From Alphaproteobacteria bacterium (GTDB lineage: Bacteria; Pseudomonadota; Alphaproteobacteria; RF32; CAG-239): 43,208 nt of DNA. Each line of letters starts with the position of its first letter. Within the stretch, counting starts at the first letter, position 1. Below the pieces are notes generated by a model that was not told where the DNA came from, searched no databases, and was given only the letters and a program-made list of their open reading frames with translations. Of the stretch, positions 34,763-43,208 are shown piece by piece. Both the position numbers and the translations under genes were made by a program. Where the stretch lies: assembly GCA_017484225.1 (NCBI GenBank), contig JAFUTN010000025.1, positions 1 to 43,208 of the forward strand. Reading direction: 5' to 3'.

Positions 34763-35383
34763 TTAAAAGGTATATCTTACACCGAGCAAAATTTCGTGTG
34801 CGCGAGGTTTGTATTCCTGTTTCATATAATAAATACCCGGCACTTCGTATGTTTTATCAAAGTCTCCGTAAGTGATATATCTGTATCCCAAATCTAAGCT
34901 GAAGTTGCGATTAATCTGGTAGTTAACACCGCCGCCGATTTGTAAGGCAACGTTTGTGTCTTTTTTGTTTCCGAGAGGAGATTTATATTCGGAACGACCG
35001 AAACCGATACCGACACCTACATAAGGAGTAACCGGAACAGCTGTGCGTAAATTTAAATCATAGTATACGTTAAATAATGCGGCATACGTTTTCAGTTTTA
35101 ATTTTGTGCCATAGTGATTGTCTTCGGCTTCACCGTTTTTGGTGAATTCGCCTTCAAGACGGAACGCACCGGTCAATGTCGGCATAATTGTTCCCAAGGC
35201 AACACTGCCGCCGGCAACCTCATCTCTGATGTGTGTTTTATCATTCACAGCACCGGTGGTTTTCACATCACCGCGTGTAAATGTATATTTTGCTTTTGCC
35301 GCAACATACGGATTAAATTCAAATGCCGATGCGTTGGCAGCCATAATACAAGCAACACCGGCTAACAATAAAATTTTATTCAT
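34763..35383 (-). CDS. Outer-membrane beta-barrel protein (opacity/porin-like)
   Basis: The 206-residue product has a signal peptide (MNKILLLAGVACIMAANASA) and a mature part made of alternating strands: FEFNPYVAAKAKYTFTRGD, SVALGTIMPTLTGAFRLEGEFT, AALFNVYYDLNLRTAVPVTPYVGVGIGFGRSEYK, VALQIGGGVNYQINRNFSLDLGYRYITYGD, ending HEILLGVRYTF with the C-terminal phenylalanine needed for BAM recognition. This is an eight-stranded OmpA/Omp25-like barrel without a peptidoglycan-binding domain. ATG 35383 is preceded by AAAGGA; the upstream in-frame extension lacks these features. Confidence 0.85.
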   Translation of the reverse strand: MNKILLLAGVACIMAANASAFEFNPYVAAKAKYTFTRGDVKTTGAVNDKTHIRDEVAGGSVALGTIMPTLTGAFRLEGEFTKNGEAEDNHYGTKLKLKTYAALFNVYYDLNLRTAVPVTPYVGVGIGFGRSEYKSPLGNKKDTNVALQIGGGVNYQINRNFSLDLGYRYITYGDFDKTYEVPGIYYMKQEYKPRAHEILLGVRYTF

Positions 35384-35530
35384 GATATATTCCTTTACTG
35401 TTGTTATTACATACAGAAAGCCATTTTTGCCTTCTGGCAACAGCTAAGCACAGAAAAAAATCTGCGTCAAATCAAAAAATTTTACAAAACGTAACAAACA
35501 TTGCCTGCTACATTATTAAATTTTGTGTTT

Positions 35531-36355
35531 TCAATGCAGATAAACCCGTTCCTTAAGATAGTTGTTAAAATACTCTAAGTATTGTTTTTTAAAATCTTCA
35601 TCACAGCAATGGTTTTCAAAAAGCGTAATTAACTTAGGAATAACGTTTAACTTATTGCAAAAACAGACGGATGCCTGATAATTAATGTCTGTAAACCATG
35701 ATAAGTAACTTATGCACCTGTCTGCAACGCTTGCTCTAAAATCGCGGGAAACCGTTTTGCCTGCAAAAGCTTCTTCTTTGATTATGTCGGAAACAACTCC
35801 GTCTGTTTGCGGACAATATGTTTCATCAGTTTTACCTAAAAATAAAGGCAAAATGTTTTTTTCGTTTACCATCATGTGCATATTGGCAATTTTGTCGGCA
35901 TCACGAATAATAAAGCAAATCAACTCAACTTGCTTTTGCAACTCTTTGTCTCGGATATTCTGGTAAACTTCGTCAGCGTATAATTCTTCAATCAAATGTC
36001 CGTGATGTTTTATCGGAAGCCAAATACGTATGTCATTGAACAAAGGGATTGTTTGCAGTAAATTACCGGCTTCAACACCATGATCATAATTTTTTTTGCC
36101 GGCGAAAAGATACTCAATTTCTTCAAATCGGCACACATCATGCAGGAAAACAGCCGTTTTTACCATTTCAATGTAAGATTCCGGTTTGTTTTTAAGCCAT
36201 TGAACCCGACGGATAATATAGTTTCCGGCACCCATAACCTGAAGAGAATGTCGTTTTTTCTCATCGGCATACAATGTAAAAAATTCATCATTTTTCACTA
36301 AATCGCAGCAATGAGAATATTTTTGTTCCAACAAATCATAAGCTTCTTTTAACAC
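35531..36355 (-). CDS. HD-domain protein, paralogue of the one at 6718
   Basis: From GTG 36355 the protein is 274 residues. GGAGG lies 5 bases before the GTG, which makes this start better than the longer open frame to 36469. Metal-site motifs are RHSLQV (H36), FLHDVCRFEE (H72-D73), YDHGVEAGN, IKHHGHLIEE and IIRDADKIANM. They match those of the first HD protein in order and spacing, as do LFNDIRIWLPI and DRCISYLSWFTDINY. A phosphohydrolase role is likely from the family, but no substrate can be named. No operon partner is evident: the DUF4422 gene on its 5' side is 150 bases away. Confidence 0.85.
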   Translation of the reverse strand: MLKEAYDLLEQKYSHCCDLVKNDEFFTLYADEKKRHSLQVMGAGNYIIRRVQWLKNKPESYIEMVKTAVFLHDVCRFEEIEYLFAGKKNYDHGVEAGNLLQTIPLFNDIRIWLPIKHHGHLIEELYADEVYQNIRDKELQKQVELICFIIRDADKIANMHMMVNEKNILPLFLGKTDETYCPQTDGVVSDIIKEEAFAGKTVSRDFRASVADRCISYLSWFTDINYQASVCFCNKLNVIPKLITLFENHCCDEDFKKQYLEYFNNYLKERVYLH

Positions 36356-36507
36356 TATAACCTCCGAGTTAATCAATAAAATATTGCCGCAAATATATCC
36401 GTAATTTTGCAGATTATCAACATAAAACAGGGTGTTTTTCAATTTTCGTCGCAAAAAAGAACCGCTCATCCTTTTTTTTGATAAGCAACAAGTTATCGTT
36501 GTTTTAA

Positions 36508-37365
36508 CTATATCTCAATAAACGGGTTGTTGTTCACAACCAAAGGAACGCATTTAAACCTCATTCCCGAGTTAGTTAAGCAGCGCCAATAAATTCCCCA
36601 CAAATTTTCGGCGGCATATCCTAAAATCCGCTGTTGTTCAATGCTTAACTTTTTATAGTCATCTTTGCAAAAATCGTCAAGTTTTTGTAAAACATCAAAC
36701 AAAAAATCGCAATATTTGAAAAAAGTTTCTTTCTTTATTACAAAGCACTGCGACCAAGAGTGATATGTTTCTTTTTCATATTGATGTGCGGCCGGTGCTA
36801 TTTCCGGCCAATCTTTATCTATGATTTCCAATGTTTTATTGTAGTATTTTATGTCTTGCGAAAAATGTGTTTCGTTATAACTGCGGATACTCTGTTTTGT
36901 GTCATTACAAGCGGCAATACCATCATAATTGTCCAACACACTCAAAATCTTTTCTTCAGTCAGCCCGATTTTTTCAACATAATTATCGGGTATTTTGTCA
37001 ATATAAATTTGATTAGATGTATCGGCGGCAGTTCCTTCAAAAGTGTTTCCGTTTAATAAAAAATGTCTTCTGTATTGCATAAAGCCGATATAGTCAGGAT
37101 TGCTTATTTTATCATAGTTTTTCCATACCCAGTATAAAACCGTAATTTCCGAATATTTGCGATTGTGCTTTGATATATTGTCGCCGGTATTATCTCCGAT
37201 ACAATGACTTTCCATCCAATTTATTTGCTTTTCGGATAAAGCAGAGCCTTCTTTTGAAATTTTGTGCGCAGCATCTTTGCCGGACCACATCGGCACAAAA
37301 CATTTTTCCTTAAATAAAAAAGCCGGTCTATGGTAGCATACGCATATTTTTACGGTTTCTGTCAT
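36508..37365 (-). CDS. DUF4422 protein, probable glycosyltransferase
   Basis: The 285-residue protein matches the DUF4422 pattern: ICVCYHRPAFLFKEKCFVPMWSGKDAA at the start, DNTGDNISKHNRKYSEITVLYWVWKNYDKISNPDYIGFMQYRRHFLLN in the middle, and YHSWSQCFVIKKETFFKYCDFLFDVLQKLD later. Members commonly occur in capsule, LPS or exopolysaccharide clusters and are thought to be glycosyltransferases, with no defined substrate. There is no membrane segment. It is 20 bases downstream of the acid phosphatase gene and may be co-transcribed with it. Confidence 0.85.
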   Translation of the reverse strand: MTETVKICVCYHRPAFLFKEKCFVPMWSGKDAAHKISKEGSALSEKQINWMESHCIGDNTGDNISKHNRKYSEITVLYWVWKNYDKISNPDYIGFMQYRRHFLLNGNTFEGTAADTSNQIYIDKIPDNYVEKIGLTEEKILSVLDNYDGIAACNDTKQSIRSYNETHFSQDIKYYNKTLEIIDKDWPEIAPAAHQYEKETYHSWSQCFVIKKETFFKYCDFLFDVLQKLDDFCKDDYKKLSIEQQRILGYAAENLWGIYWRCLTNSGMRFKCVPLVVNNNPFIEI

Positions 37366-37385
37366 ATCATCTGCCTTCTTGTAGG

Positions 37386-38111
37386 TTATTTTATTTCGGT
37401 ATTTTTTACGCCTGCAAATTCTTGCTTAGCCTTAGCCAACTGGAGCAAAAAATCATCATTTGTATGCAATCTGTTCACCAGTGCAGATGAAATAATGCGA
37501 GCGGCATCAACATCACTTTGGTAGTGAAAACCGACAATAACTCGGCTTTCGCCGTAGTCATAACCTCTTTTCAAAATGGCATTTTGGTTAGCCGGATTAA
37601 TTTCGGCAAGCACAAGAGCAATAGTCCACCCCATGGTGGTGTGTCCGGATGGATAAGATGAATTTATGCGCAATTTTTCTTCATCTTCCGGCACCGGTGT
37701 CGGTTCATTGAATTGCATAAAAGGTCTGGTGCGCATCACAACACTTTTTGATTTTTTGTTGCATAGATAGGTAGTTTCCAACAAACGGGAAATCAGAGTT
37801 GTTATTTCCGGTGTATTTTCCGGAGAAATATGCACCCCGAACGGTTCGGAATAAATTTTGGAAAAATATTCTACGGTATGCACGGCATCTTCTTTTGCTG
37901 TTTGTCCACGTTCGGTGCCACGCATGGTTTTTCCCCACTCATAACGGCGCCAGTCATTATAAAAAGCGGCATCCGTAATTTTAGGGGGGAGGGGTAAAAA
38001 CTCTGCTCCTGCCGGAATCTCATCTTCGGTCAAAAATGGTAAAGGCTCAGCCATTGCTGCCGTATGAATTGCAAAACAAAAAACAAACAAAATCGCAAAA
38101 ATTTTTTTCAT
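37386..38111 (-). CDS. Class A acid phosphatase, PAP2 superfamily
   Basis: The 241-residue secreted protein has a signal peptide (MKKIFAILFVFCFAIHTAAMA) and all three phosphatase motifs of the class A/PAP2 signature: KSVVMRTRPFM (K-x6-RP type), YPSGHTTMGW and ESRVIVGFHYQSDVDAAR with the catalytic histidine. It resembles PhoN/PhoC non-specific acid phosphatases in length and layout. It probably hydrolyses phosphomonoesters in the periplasm; a role on lipid phosphates is possible because of the superfamily. AGGAG lies before ATG 38111. DUF4422 follows on the same strand. Confidence 0.92.
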   Translation of the reverse strand: MKKIFAILFVFCFAIHTAAMAEPLPFLTEDEIPAGAEFLPLPPKITDAAFYNDWRRYEWGKTMRGTERGQTAKEDAVHTVEYFSKIYSEPFGVHISPENTPEITTLISRLLETTYLCNKKSKSVVMRTRPFMQFNEPTPVPEDEEKLRINSSYPSGHTTMGWTIALVLAEINPANQNAILKRGYDYGESRVIVGFHYQSDVDAARIISSALVNRLHTNDDFLLQLAKAKQEFAGVKNTEIK

Positions 38112-38183
38112 AACATTATATCTCCTGTGTCAGACTAATAAACGGAATTACGTAAAATGGAATTAAACCTTGGAAAAACGGCA

Positions 38184-38639
38184 TTATATAGAGATAACTG
38201 TTCCTTGTCTCTTTTTTATTTGACTGCTGTTTGCTGCATTTTCATAAGCTGCAGACTTGGCGCGTATTTCAGATTTTGCTTTCTCTAACTTTTCCGGATT
38301 GTTGGAAATTCCGTGCGGATAATCCTTGTTGAAAACTGCTTCCTCGGCAAGACTATACAGCTGTCCGCCATACTTTATGACTTTAGAAACCATAGAATCA
38401 AACTCTTTTTCATTTTTGCATTGCAAAGCTTCAATAGAATTTATTTTAACAAAAACAGGCTCGGGATGCAGCCTTTTCCGGTTCAAAATATTTTCTTTTT
38501 GCAGAAACAGCATCATTTCATCCCACGCTTTGCGTGGACTGTTCTTAGATGTCAATTTATCGGTAAAGATACGGTGGCCGGGTTCTGAAACCGTAAATTT
38601 TTTGCTCGGCGTTTCTGCATTATAAACAAATACAGCCAT
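38184..38639 (-). CDS. Hypothetical protein
   Basis: I do not recognise this 151-residue hydrophilic protein. It has no signal peptide or membrane helix; the C-terminal half is basic and helix-prone (EKLEKAKSEIRAKSAAYENAANSSQIKKRQGT). AAAGGA precedes ATG 38639. It may be a cytosolic accessory protein. Base composition is like that of its neighbours. Confidence 0.5.
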   Translation of the reverse strand: MAVFVYNAETPSKKFTVSEPGHRIFTDKLTSKNSPRKAWDEMMLFLQKENILNRKRLHPEPVFVKINSIEALQCKNEKEFDSMVSKVIKYGGQLYSLAEEAVFNKDYPHGISNNPEKLEKAKSEIRAKSAAYENAANSSQIKKRQGTVISI

Positions 38640-38730
38640 TAATTTATCCTTTCACTCATTTATGTTGCATTGTTGCACAAATTGTATGTTTTGTCAAGTT
38701 TTTTACAAAGATGACTAATCCTTTTCCGCT

Positions 38731-41102
38731 TTATTTACCACTGCCAAAAGTCCAAGTAAAACCTACCTCAAATCCTACACCTTTTCTTCCGCCGTCTGTC
38801 AAATAAGTTTGGAAGAAACCTGCGTATTTTTCATCCCAAGTTTTACGAATACCGGCTCCATATTTAGTATAAGGTTTAACGGATAATTCAGGCAAAGCTA
38901 TGCCGTTGGCATTGAATTTTGTATCATCTGCAATGCTCCATACCATGGCAACTTTTGCGTAAGGCTGATATCCGTTGTCAAGATTGCCTATAAATTTCAA
39001 TTCAGGTTGCAACTGTATTGCTTGTAACGGATTGGAGTGTATTCTCACGCCTGCTGAGTTTGTGTAATCAGATACATTAACATAAGAATAACTCATTAAC
39101 CAACTCGGCTGAATAATAAATTTACCGTCAGCCAGTTCACCGTTATAGCCTGTTTTTGAGGCAACACCTGCCGTAAACAATGTTAAATCTTCGTGACCAT
39201 ACATAGTGCGGGCTTTTCCTCTGCTTGCACCGGCATTAAGTGTCAAGCCCGTAAAAAAGTTTTCTTTGTAGGCCATTCCGAAAACACCGAATTGTCCGCC
39301 GTTTTGGTGAATGTTTATATCATCATATTTTTGGCGGGAATAGTTGCATTTCCTGACATATAAATATCATTTGCACCTGAACCGCTTGTATTGTCTGTAA
39401 ACTCAACAGCCTTATTGACAGCGTTTACAATCACATTTCCGGTTGAATAAATTGCACCGCCTAATCCTGTTGCCGTATTTTCCTCAAAGCTTGTATCCGT
39501 AACGGTTAAAAGTCCGGAATTATAGATAGCACCGCCGTTACCTATGCTGCTGTTATTTTCAACATCGGAATTATTGATTTTTATCGTAGCTTCGCTGTTA
39601 TCATAAATAAACGCACCGTCGGAATCCTTAGAAAAGTCTGTAGCAACCGTATCATTTACGGTCAATTTCTGATTGGCGTTTTGCGTTACCAAACCGCCAT
39701 GATTTTGTCCATCTATTTTGTAATTATTCATCTTGACAATCAAATTGGCATCATCATGACCGATACCGTCAATATTTTCCGCAACGAGTTCGTCTTTTAC
39801 CGCATTGAAAACTCTTTCTGCGGGAGACGAAGCATTGGCAACGTCTTTAAGCGTTACATCTCCGCCAAAGTTTAACTTTCCGTTGCTTGCGGTATAAGTT
39901 AATACCCAGCTTGTTTTGCCTTCGCCTGAAATACTTACGTTGTCGGCAAGCGAAATTTTTCCTTTTGTGTTTTCATCGGCAATCAATACACTCTTTGGTG
40001 ATTCAAATACGCCGCCGCCCGTAACGATTTTGATGGTATCAAGAATAATATTGCCGCTGCCGGACGCAGATCCCGGAGCTAATAATTTATCTGCTGTTTG
40101 GTTGGCAAGATTAACATCAATGAGAGCATGCACCGTGCCGTTTAATGTCACATAACGGCCTAAGATAACATCATCAATATGGTCATTTTGCGAATCAATA
40201 CGCGTATTATCTTCCCAAGTTACTTCAGCCTCATAAAATCCTGTGCCGTAAATTGATGGGTCTTTATCATTTTGGACGATTTTTATTGTTCCTTTTTTAA
40301 TCTGAACATCATCTAAAACACCGCCGTTATTTTCTCCGAGAGCCAACGTTCCGGCGCCTTTTTTAACCCATTCCCAATTTTCACCGGCGTTGCCGGCAAG
40401 CCTGTCATACATCCAAATAGTTCTGCCTTCTCTGGCATCAAGCTCTACATAATCATTATTAAAGATGGCATTTGATGTTCCGCCTTCAACTTCTGTAATA
40501 TTACCGGCATCATCTCTTGTGACTTTAGTCACATTTTGCTTATTTCCGCTGAAAGTAATATCCCTGTCATCAGCGATAATACATAAATTATAATTGTTAT
40601 AAATCGCGCCGCCATAACCTTTTTCAGATTTATTCTCGGTAAAATCAGCATACAATTTAGTTATTGTTCCGTTATTATAAATCGCACCGCCATTTGTAAA
40701 AGTGGTTCCATTAGCGTCGTTGTTGGCAAAAGAAGAACCGGTGATTGTCATTGTCCCCAGATTCCGAATAGCTCATCCACCGGGGCTATCGCTCCTTCTT
40801 CTGCCATATTCAATCTTAGCATTCCGAATAGTCATATTTTTACCTTGACCGACAATAAGTCCGGGGTTTACGTTTATGCCAATCTCGTGATTATTGCCTT
40901 CTAAAATAAAACTACCCGGCTGTAATTCTCCTAAAGAGTCATGATTTAAAAGCATATAATCACCACTTAATGAATAATACTTCCCCGTAACAGGTGTATT
41001 TAAGGCATCCCACAAACTTTCAGCATAAGCCTTGTTTGCCAATACCGACAAACTTAAACAAGTCGTTGCCAACAATAAACTCTTTCTTTGAATTACATTC
41101 AT
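38731..41102 (-). pseudogene. Autotransporter-type protein, broken by an in-frame stop and a frameshift
   Basis: Three consecutive minus-strand reading frames together form one autotransporter. The first (ATG 41102) gives a signal peptide and the start of a beta-helix passenger, ending at TGA 40773-40775. The same frame continues directly as AIRNLGTMTITGSSFANND... in a glycine- and asparagine-rich passenger with GGAIYN repeats, to a stop at 39315. The third part, in another frame, reads YDDINIHQNGGQFGVFGMAYKENFFTGLTLNAGASRGKARTMYG, an autotransporter barrel ending VGFEVGFTWTFGSGK. One extra A in a five-A run near 39330 would join the last two parts. The total span is not a multiple of three. 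A genuine pseudogene, phase variation or an assembly error are all possible. Confidence 0.8.
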
Positions 41103-41204
41103 CGTCAATTTTTCCCTTACATTTTGTCAATATTTTTTGTAAAGATATAAAATAAAAAACAGAAACTGAACGAAAGCGGTAAAAGAAAAGAGGAGGGCTT
41201 AAAC

Positions 41205-41826
41205 AAAAAGCAGGCTTTTTATTGCCTGCCGAATTCAAAAGAAGATGCTAACCTCGCAATTTGTTTTATCGTCATTCCTCTAAGTGCGCTGTGCGTCACT
41301 TCGTCAAGGAATCTGGTCTTTGCGAAGCGCCTTATTTGTTTTATCGTCATTCCTCGAAGTGCGCTGTGCGTCACTTCGTCAAGGAAAACCCCAACATTTC
41401 ATCCTTTAAGTGCGCGGTGCAAAAAAAACAAACGTCATCCCTCGAGGTGTACTGCGTATCACCTCGTCAAGGGATCTTATCTTTGCGAAGCGCAATATTT
41501 TTTAATTTGAAGATGCCTTGACGTTTTCTTGCGAAAACGAGGCATGACTTTTATGTTTTATATAAAAAAGAAAAAAACAGGCTTTTACTGCCTGCCGAAT
41601 GCCAAAGGTAATGCTAACCTCGCAATTTGTTTTATTGTCATTCCTCGCACGGCACTGTGTGTCCGTGCGTCAAGGAATCTCATCTTTGCGTAGCGCTCTA
41701 TTTTTTAAATTTGTAGATGCCTTGAATTTTTCCGCATACCGCGAAAAAACAGGCATGACTTTTATGTTTTATTTAAAAAGAAAAGCAGGCTTTTTACTGC
41801 CTGCCGAATGCAAAAGGTAATGCTAA
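41205..41826. repeat. Block of degenerate composite repeats
   Basis: This 784-base gene-free stretch (41103-41886) consists largely of repeat units built from a TCATTCCTCG...CGTCAAGGAATC-type hairpin, a CTTTGCGAAGCGC segment, the pair AGATGCCTTGACG/CGAGGCATGAC, and a hairpin unit AGGCTTTTACTGCCTGCCG followed by GATGCTAACCTCGCAATTTG. Starts of the hairpin unit are near 41210, 41578 and 41785; the TCATTCCTCG or TCATCCCTCG unit starts near 41273, 41350, 41436 and 41637. No CRISPR spacing and no transposase are present. No protein reading frame here looks real. Confidence 0.85.
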
Positions 41827-41886
41827 ATGAGTAAACGAACTTATAAAACATAAAAGAGATGAGTTTTAATCATCTCTTTTGTGTTT

Positions 41887-42750
41887 TTAGTAATGTTCTG
41901 CCGCAATAATTGCATCATTTTCATCAATAAGATAATTTTCAGCATGCCAGAAGATATCCCAAAGAATAGGCACATATTGCAACATGGCTCTGATTTGCTT
42001 CAAACCGGTAACTCTCTGCTTAATCAAAAAGCGCTTCCTTAAGAGAGCATCAGCCTTTTTCGTTTCTAGGTCAACTTCAAACGGTTTGCGTAAGAACTTA
42101 CCGTCATAAACATCAAACCGCCTAACCAAAGAAGCAAACAGGTGCAAAGCAACTCGTCCGTGACCGGCTTTTTGAAAGTTATACCACCGCAATGTTTCTT
42201 CTACAGTTTGCTTGATAACAAACAAATCATAATCTAAGGGAACACAACCATGCTTTTCCGGTTCTTCATTGCACTGAAAATCAGCACTTTGTTTGAACAC
42301 CATGGCAAGACGTTGCGTTGAAACAACAAGCGCCTTTTTTCCTTGTGCCAGATGAGAAATGGCTTGCAGGTTCTCTGTTGTGTTTCGCCCTTTGTCAAGA
42401 ACGATAATCTCACTTTCCGGAACTCCTAAAGCCATTGCAACACGTTTCAGGCGAGCAGCCTCGGTTTCTTTTTTCAAAAGATGAGAAGCAACAGTTTTTC
42501 TTCTAATCTTCAATGAAAACCGCATAACGGTAAAAGCTACTGCCAGAAGACCTTCGCCTCCGACAACCGCAAAACGGGCTTTGGGGTTGATTTTTTTTAT
42601 CTGGCGATACACATTCATTGACTTCAAAACGGATGTAATATCGTCATCATACACAACCATGAAGTCATACTTTTTAGCAGCATCATACGTTGACGCCACA
42701 TCATAGGCTTGGTTTATCACCTCAGCCGCCTTTAATAAATAATTCTTCAT
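41887..42750 (-). CDS. DUF218/YdcF-like protein
   Basis: The 287-residue protein shows the DUF218 signature: a beta strand with an acidic turn (YDFMVVYDDDITSVLKSMNVYRQIKKINPKARFAVVGGEGLLA), ETEAARLKRVAMALGVPESEIIVLDKGRNTTENLQAIS with the conserved N-T-x-EN motif, and KALVVSTQRLAMVFKQ. Family members include SanA and ElyC, envelope-related proteins in E. coli. The usual N-terminal membrane anchor is absent, so this form appears cytosolic. ATG 42750 has no clear SD; a TTG two codons earlier is also in frame. It is flanked on both sides by composite repeats. Confidence 0.8.
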   Translation of the reverse strand: MKNYLLKAAEVINQAYDVASTYDAAKKYDFMVVYDDDITSVLKSMNVYRQIKKINPKARFAVVGGEGLLAVAFTVMRFSLKIRRKTVASHLLKKETEAARLKRVAMALGVPESEIIVLDKGRNTTENLQAISHLAQGKKALVVSTQRLAMVFKQSADFQCNEEPEKHGCVPLDYDLFVIKQTVEETLRWYNFQKAGHGRVALHLFASLVRRFDVYDGKFLRKPFEVDLETKKADALLRKRFLIKQRVTGLKQIRAMLQYVPILWDIFWHAENYLIDENDAIIAAEHY

Positions 42751-42876
42751 AAGCAAATAATTTAATTTTGTTAATTTTATTACCAGACTTTCATTATTTT
42801 GTCAATATTTATCTGGTCGGCTGCTTGATTTTACTACATTGTTACTATAACGAGTTCGTAAAATTTCCTTTTTTTG

Positions 42877-43067
42877 TCATTCCTCGCACGGCACTGTGTG
42901 TCCGCGCGTCAAGGGATCTTATCTTTGCGAAGCGCAATATTTTTTAATTTGAAGATGCCTTGACGTTTTCTTACGAAAACGAGGCATGACATTTATGTTT
43001 TATATAAAAAGAAAAAAACAGGCTTTTACTGCCTGCCGAATGCAAAAGAAGATGCTAACCTCGCAAT
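42877..43067. repeat. Further copy of the composite repeat
   Basis: This copy closely matches the unit at about 41436-41632: CCTCG...CGCGCGTCAAGGGATC, TTATCTTTGCGAAGCGCAAT, AGATGCCTTGACG/CGAGGCATGAC, AGGCTTTTACTGCCTGCCG, GATGCTAACCTCGCAATTT. It abuts the stop codon of the partial gene at 43068. The remainder of the 42751-43067 gap is AT-rich with no gene that I can support. Confidence 0.8.
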
Positions 43068-43208
43068 TTACGAGCTTAGCAATTCCTCACGAATTTGCAT
43101 CAAAATTTTTCCCATACAATTTTGACCGCTTCCAATTCCAAACCCACATTTATAACAAACCGGACAAGATTTTATCAAAACAGCATTTCCTGTTGCTTTT
43201 AACATTTC
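43068..43208 (-). CDS. Partial C-terminal end of a cysteine-containing protein
   Basis: The minus-strand frame is open from the window edge to TAA (43068-43070) and encodes 46 residues, including KSCPVCYKCGFGIGSGQNCMGKILMQIREELLSS. The C-x2-C-x2-CG-x-G-x-GSGQNC arrangement looks like a metal or Fe-S site, but four cysteines in a fragment are not enough to name a family. The stop codon is immediately next to the composite repeat. Confidence 0.45.
   Translation of the reverse strand, partial: EMLKATGNAVLIKSCPVCYKCGFGIGSGQNCMGKILMQIREELLSS

Noticed and set aside
39315..39340. Programmed -1 frameshift joining passenger and barrel
   Set aside because: The five-A run is preceded by C and does not give an X-XXY-YYZ heptamer in the right frame; a one-base indel explains it more simply.
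40773..40775. TGA read as a sense codon in the autotransporter
   Set aside because: TGA ends several sound genes here, such as rnj, the TerB-like gene and aspS, so a changed genetic code is unlikely.
41261..41521. Open frame of 86 codons in the repeat block
   Set aside because: It is translated repeat sequence (the same peptide appears twice), has no SD and resembles no protein.
41261..41826. Repeats at first sight like a CRISPR array
   Set aside because: Copies are unequal, spaced irregularly, internally palindromic and not separated by unique spacers of constant length; no cas gene is in the window.

Overview
The window looks like chromosome from an AT-rich alphaproteobacterium, probably of a host-associated (gut-type) lineage. 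This rests on the alphaproteobacterial order nuoL-nuoM-nuoN-birA-rnj, the Gram-negative envelope genes (RlpA, SPOR domain, outer-membrane barrels, an autotransporter), palindromic repeats resembling those of Rickettsia, and cysteine-rich or BspA-like secreted proteins. No taxonomic search could be run, so the placement is inference.

Layout. 1-4.1 kb holds the 3' part of a ribosomal protein operon (rplN partial, rplX, rplE, rpsN, rpsH, rplF, rplR, rpsE, rpmD, rplO). It ends at a strong terminator with no secY behind rplO. 4.1-6.65 kb carries two consecutive modules: promoter, structured leader RNA, terminator-like hairpin, then a secreted BspA-like protein gene. A third module of the same design lies at 32.76-33.95 kb. 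6.7-8.8 kb has an HD-domain protein, a DMT-type transporter and a minus-strand tRNA-Lys flanked by tRNA-tail debris. 8.97-17.6 kb has a small unknown gene, three strongly diverged complex I antiporter-like subunits, birA, RNase J and a GT-C type membrane glycosyltransferase. 17.9-26.5 kb is a compact set of genes, several of them overlapping: TerB-like, a small unknown, MltB-type lytic transglycosylase, RlpA, D,D-carboxypeptidase, tmk, holB, tatD, a metallo-beta-lactamase-fold hydrolase and a DHH phosphoesterase. 26.5-32.7 kb has a HAD hydrolase, a homodimer-type glycyl-tRNA synthetase, prephenate dehydratase, RNase D and AspRS. 34.2-43.2 kb is an envelope/accessory region: a probable lipoprotein, an outer-membrane barrel, a second HD protein, a DUF4422 protein, a class A acid phosphatase, an unknown gene, a broken autotransporter, a DUF218 protein, and blocks of a roughly 200-bp composite repeat.

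The most interesting system is the repeated module of leader RNA plus tagged secreted protein. Leaders at about 4165-4357, 5436-5694 and 32799-33033 share a 5' hairpin, a long-range closing helix whose sequence changes while pairing is kept, conserved blocks (GGGCTGTCAGAGGCTCT and GATTTCTGAACTCCCC are identical in two of them) and a terminator-like hairpin just before the Shine-Dalgarno. All three downstream proteins have signal peptides and end in the same 24-residue tail (RYTLPEAD...NEN-IEW-FE). I know no named RNA family that fits. The second notable point is the NuoL/M/N-like trio, in which the charged residues used for proton translocation appear to be replaced.
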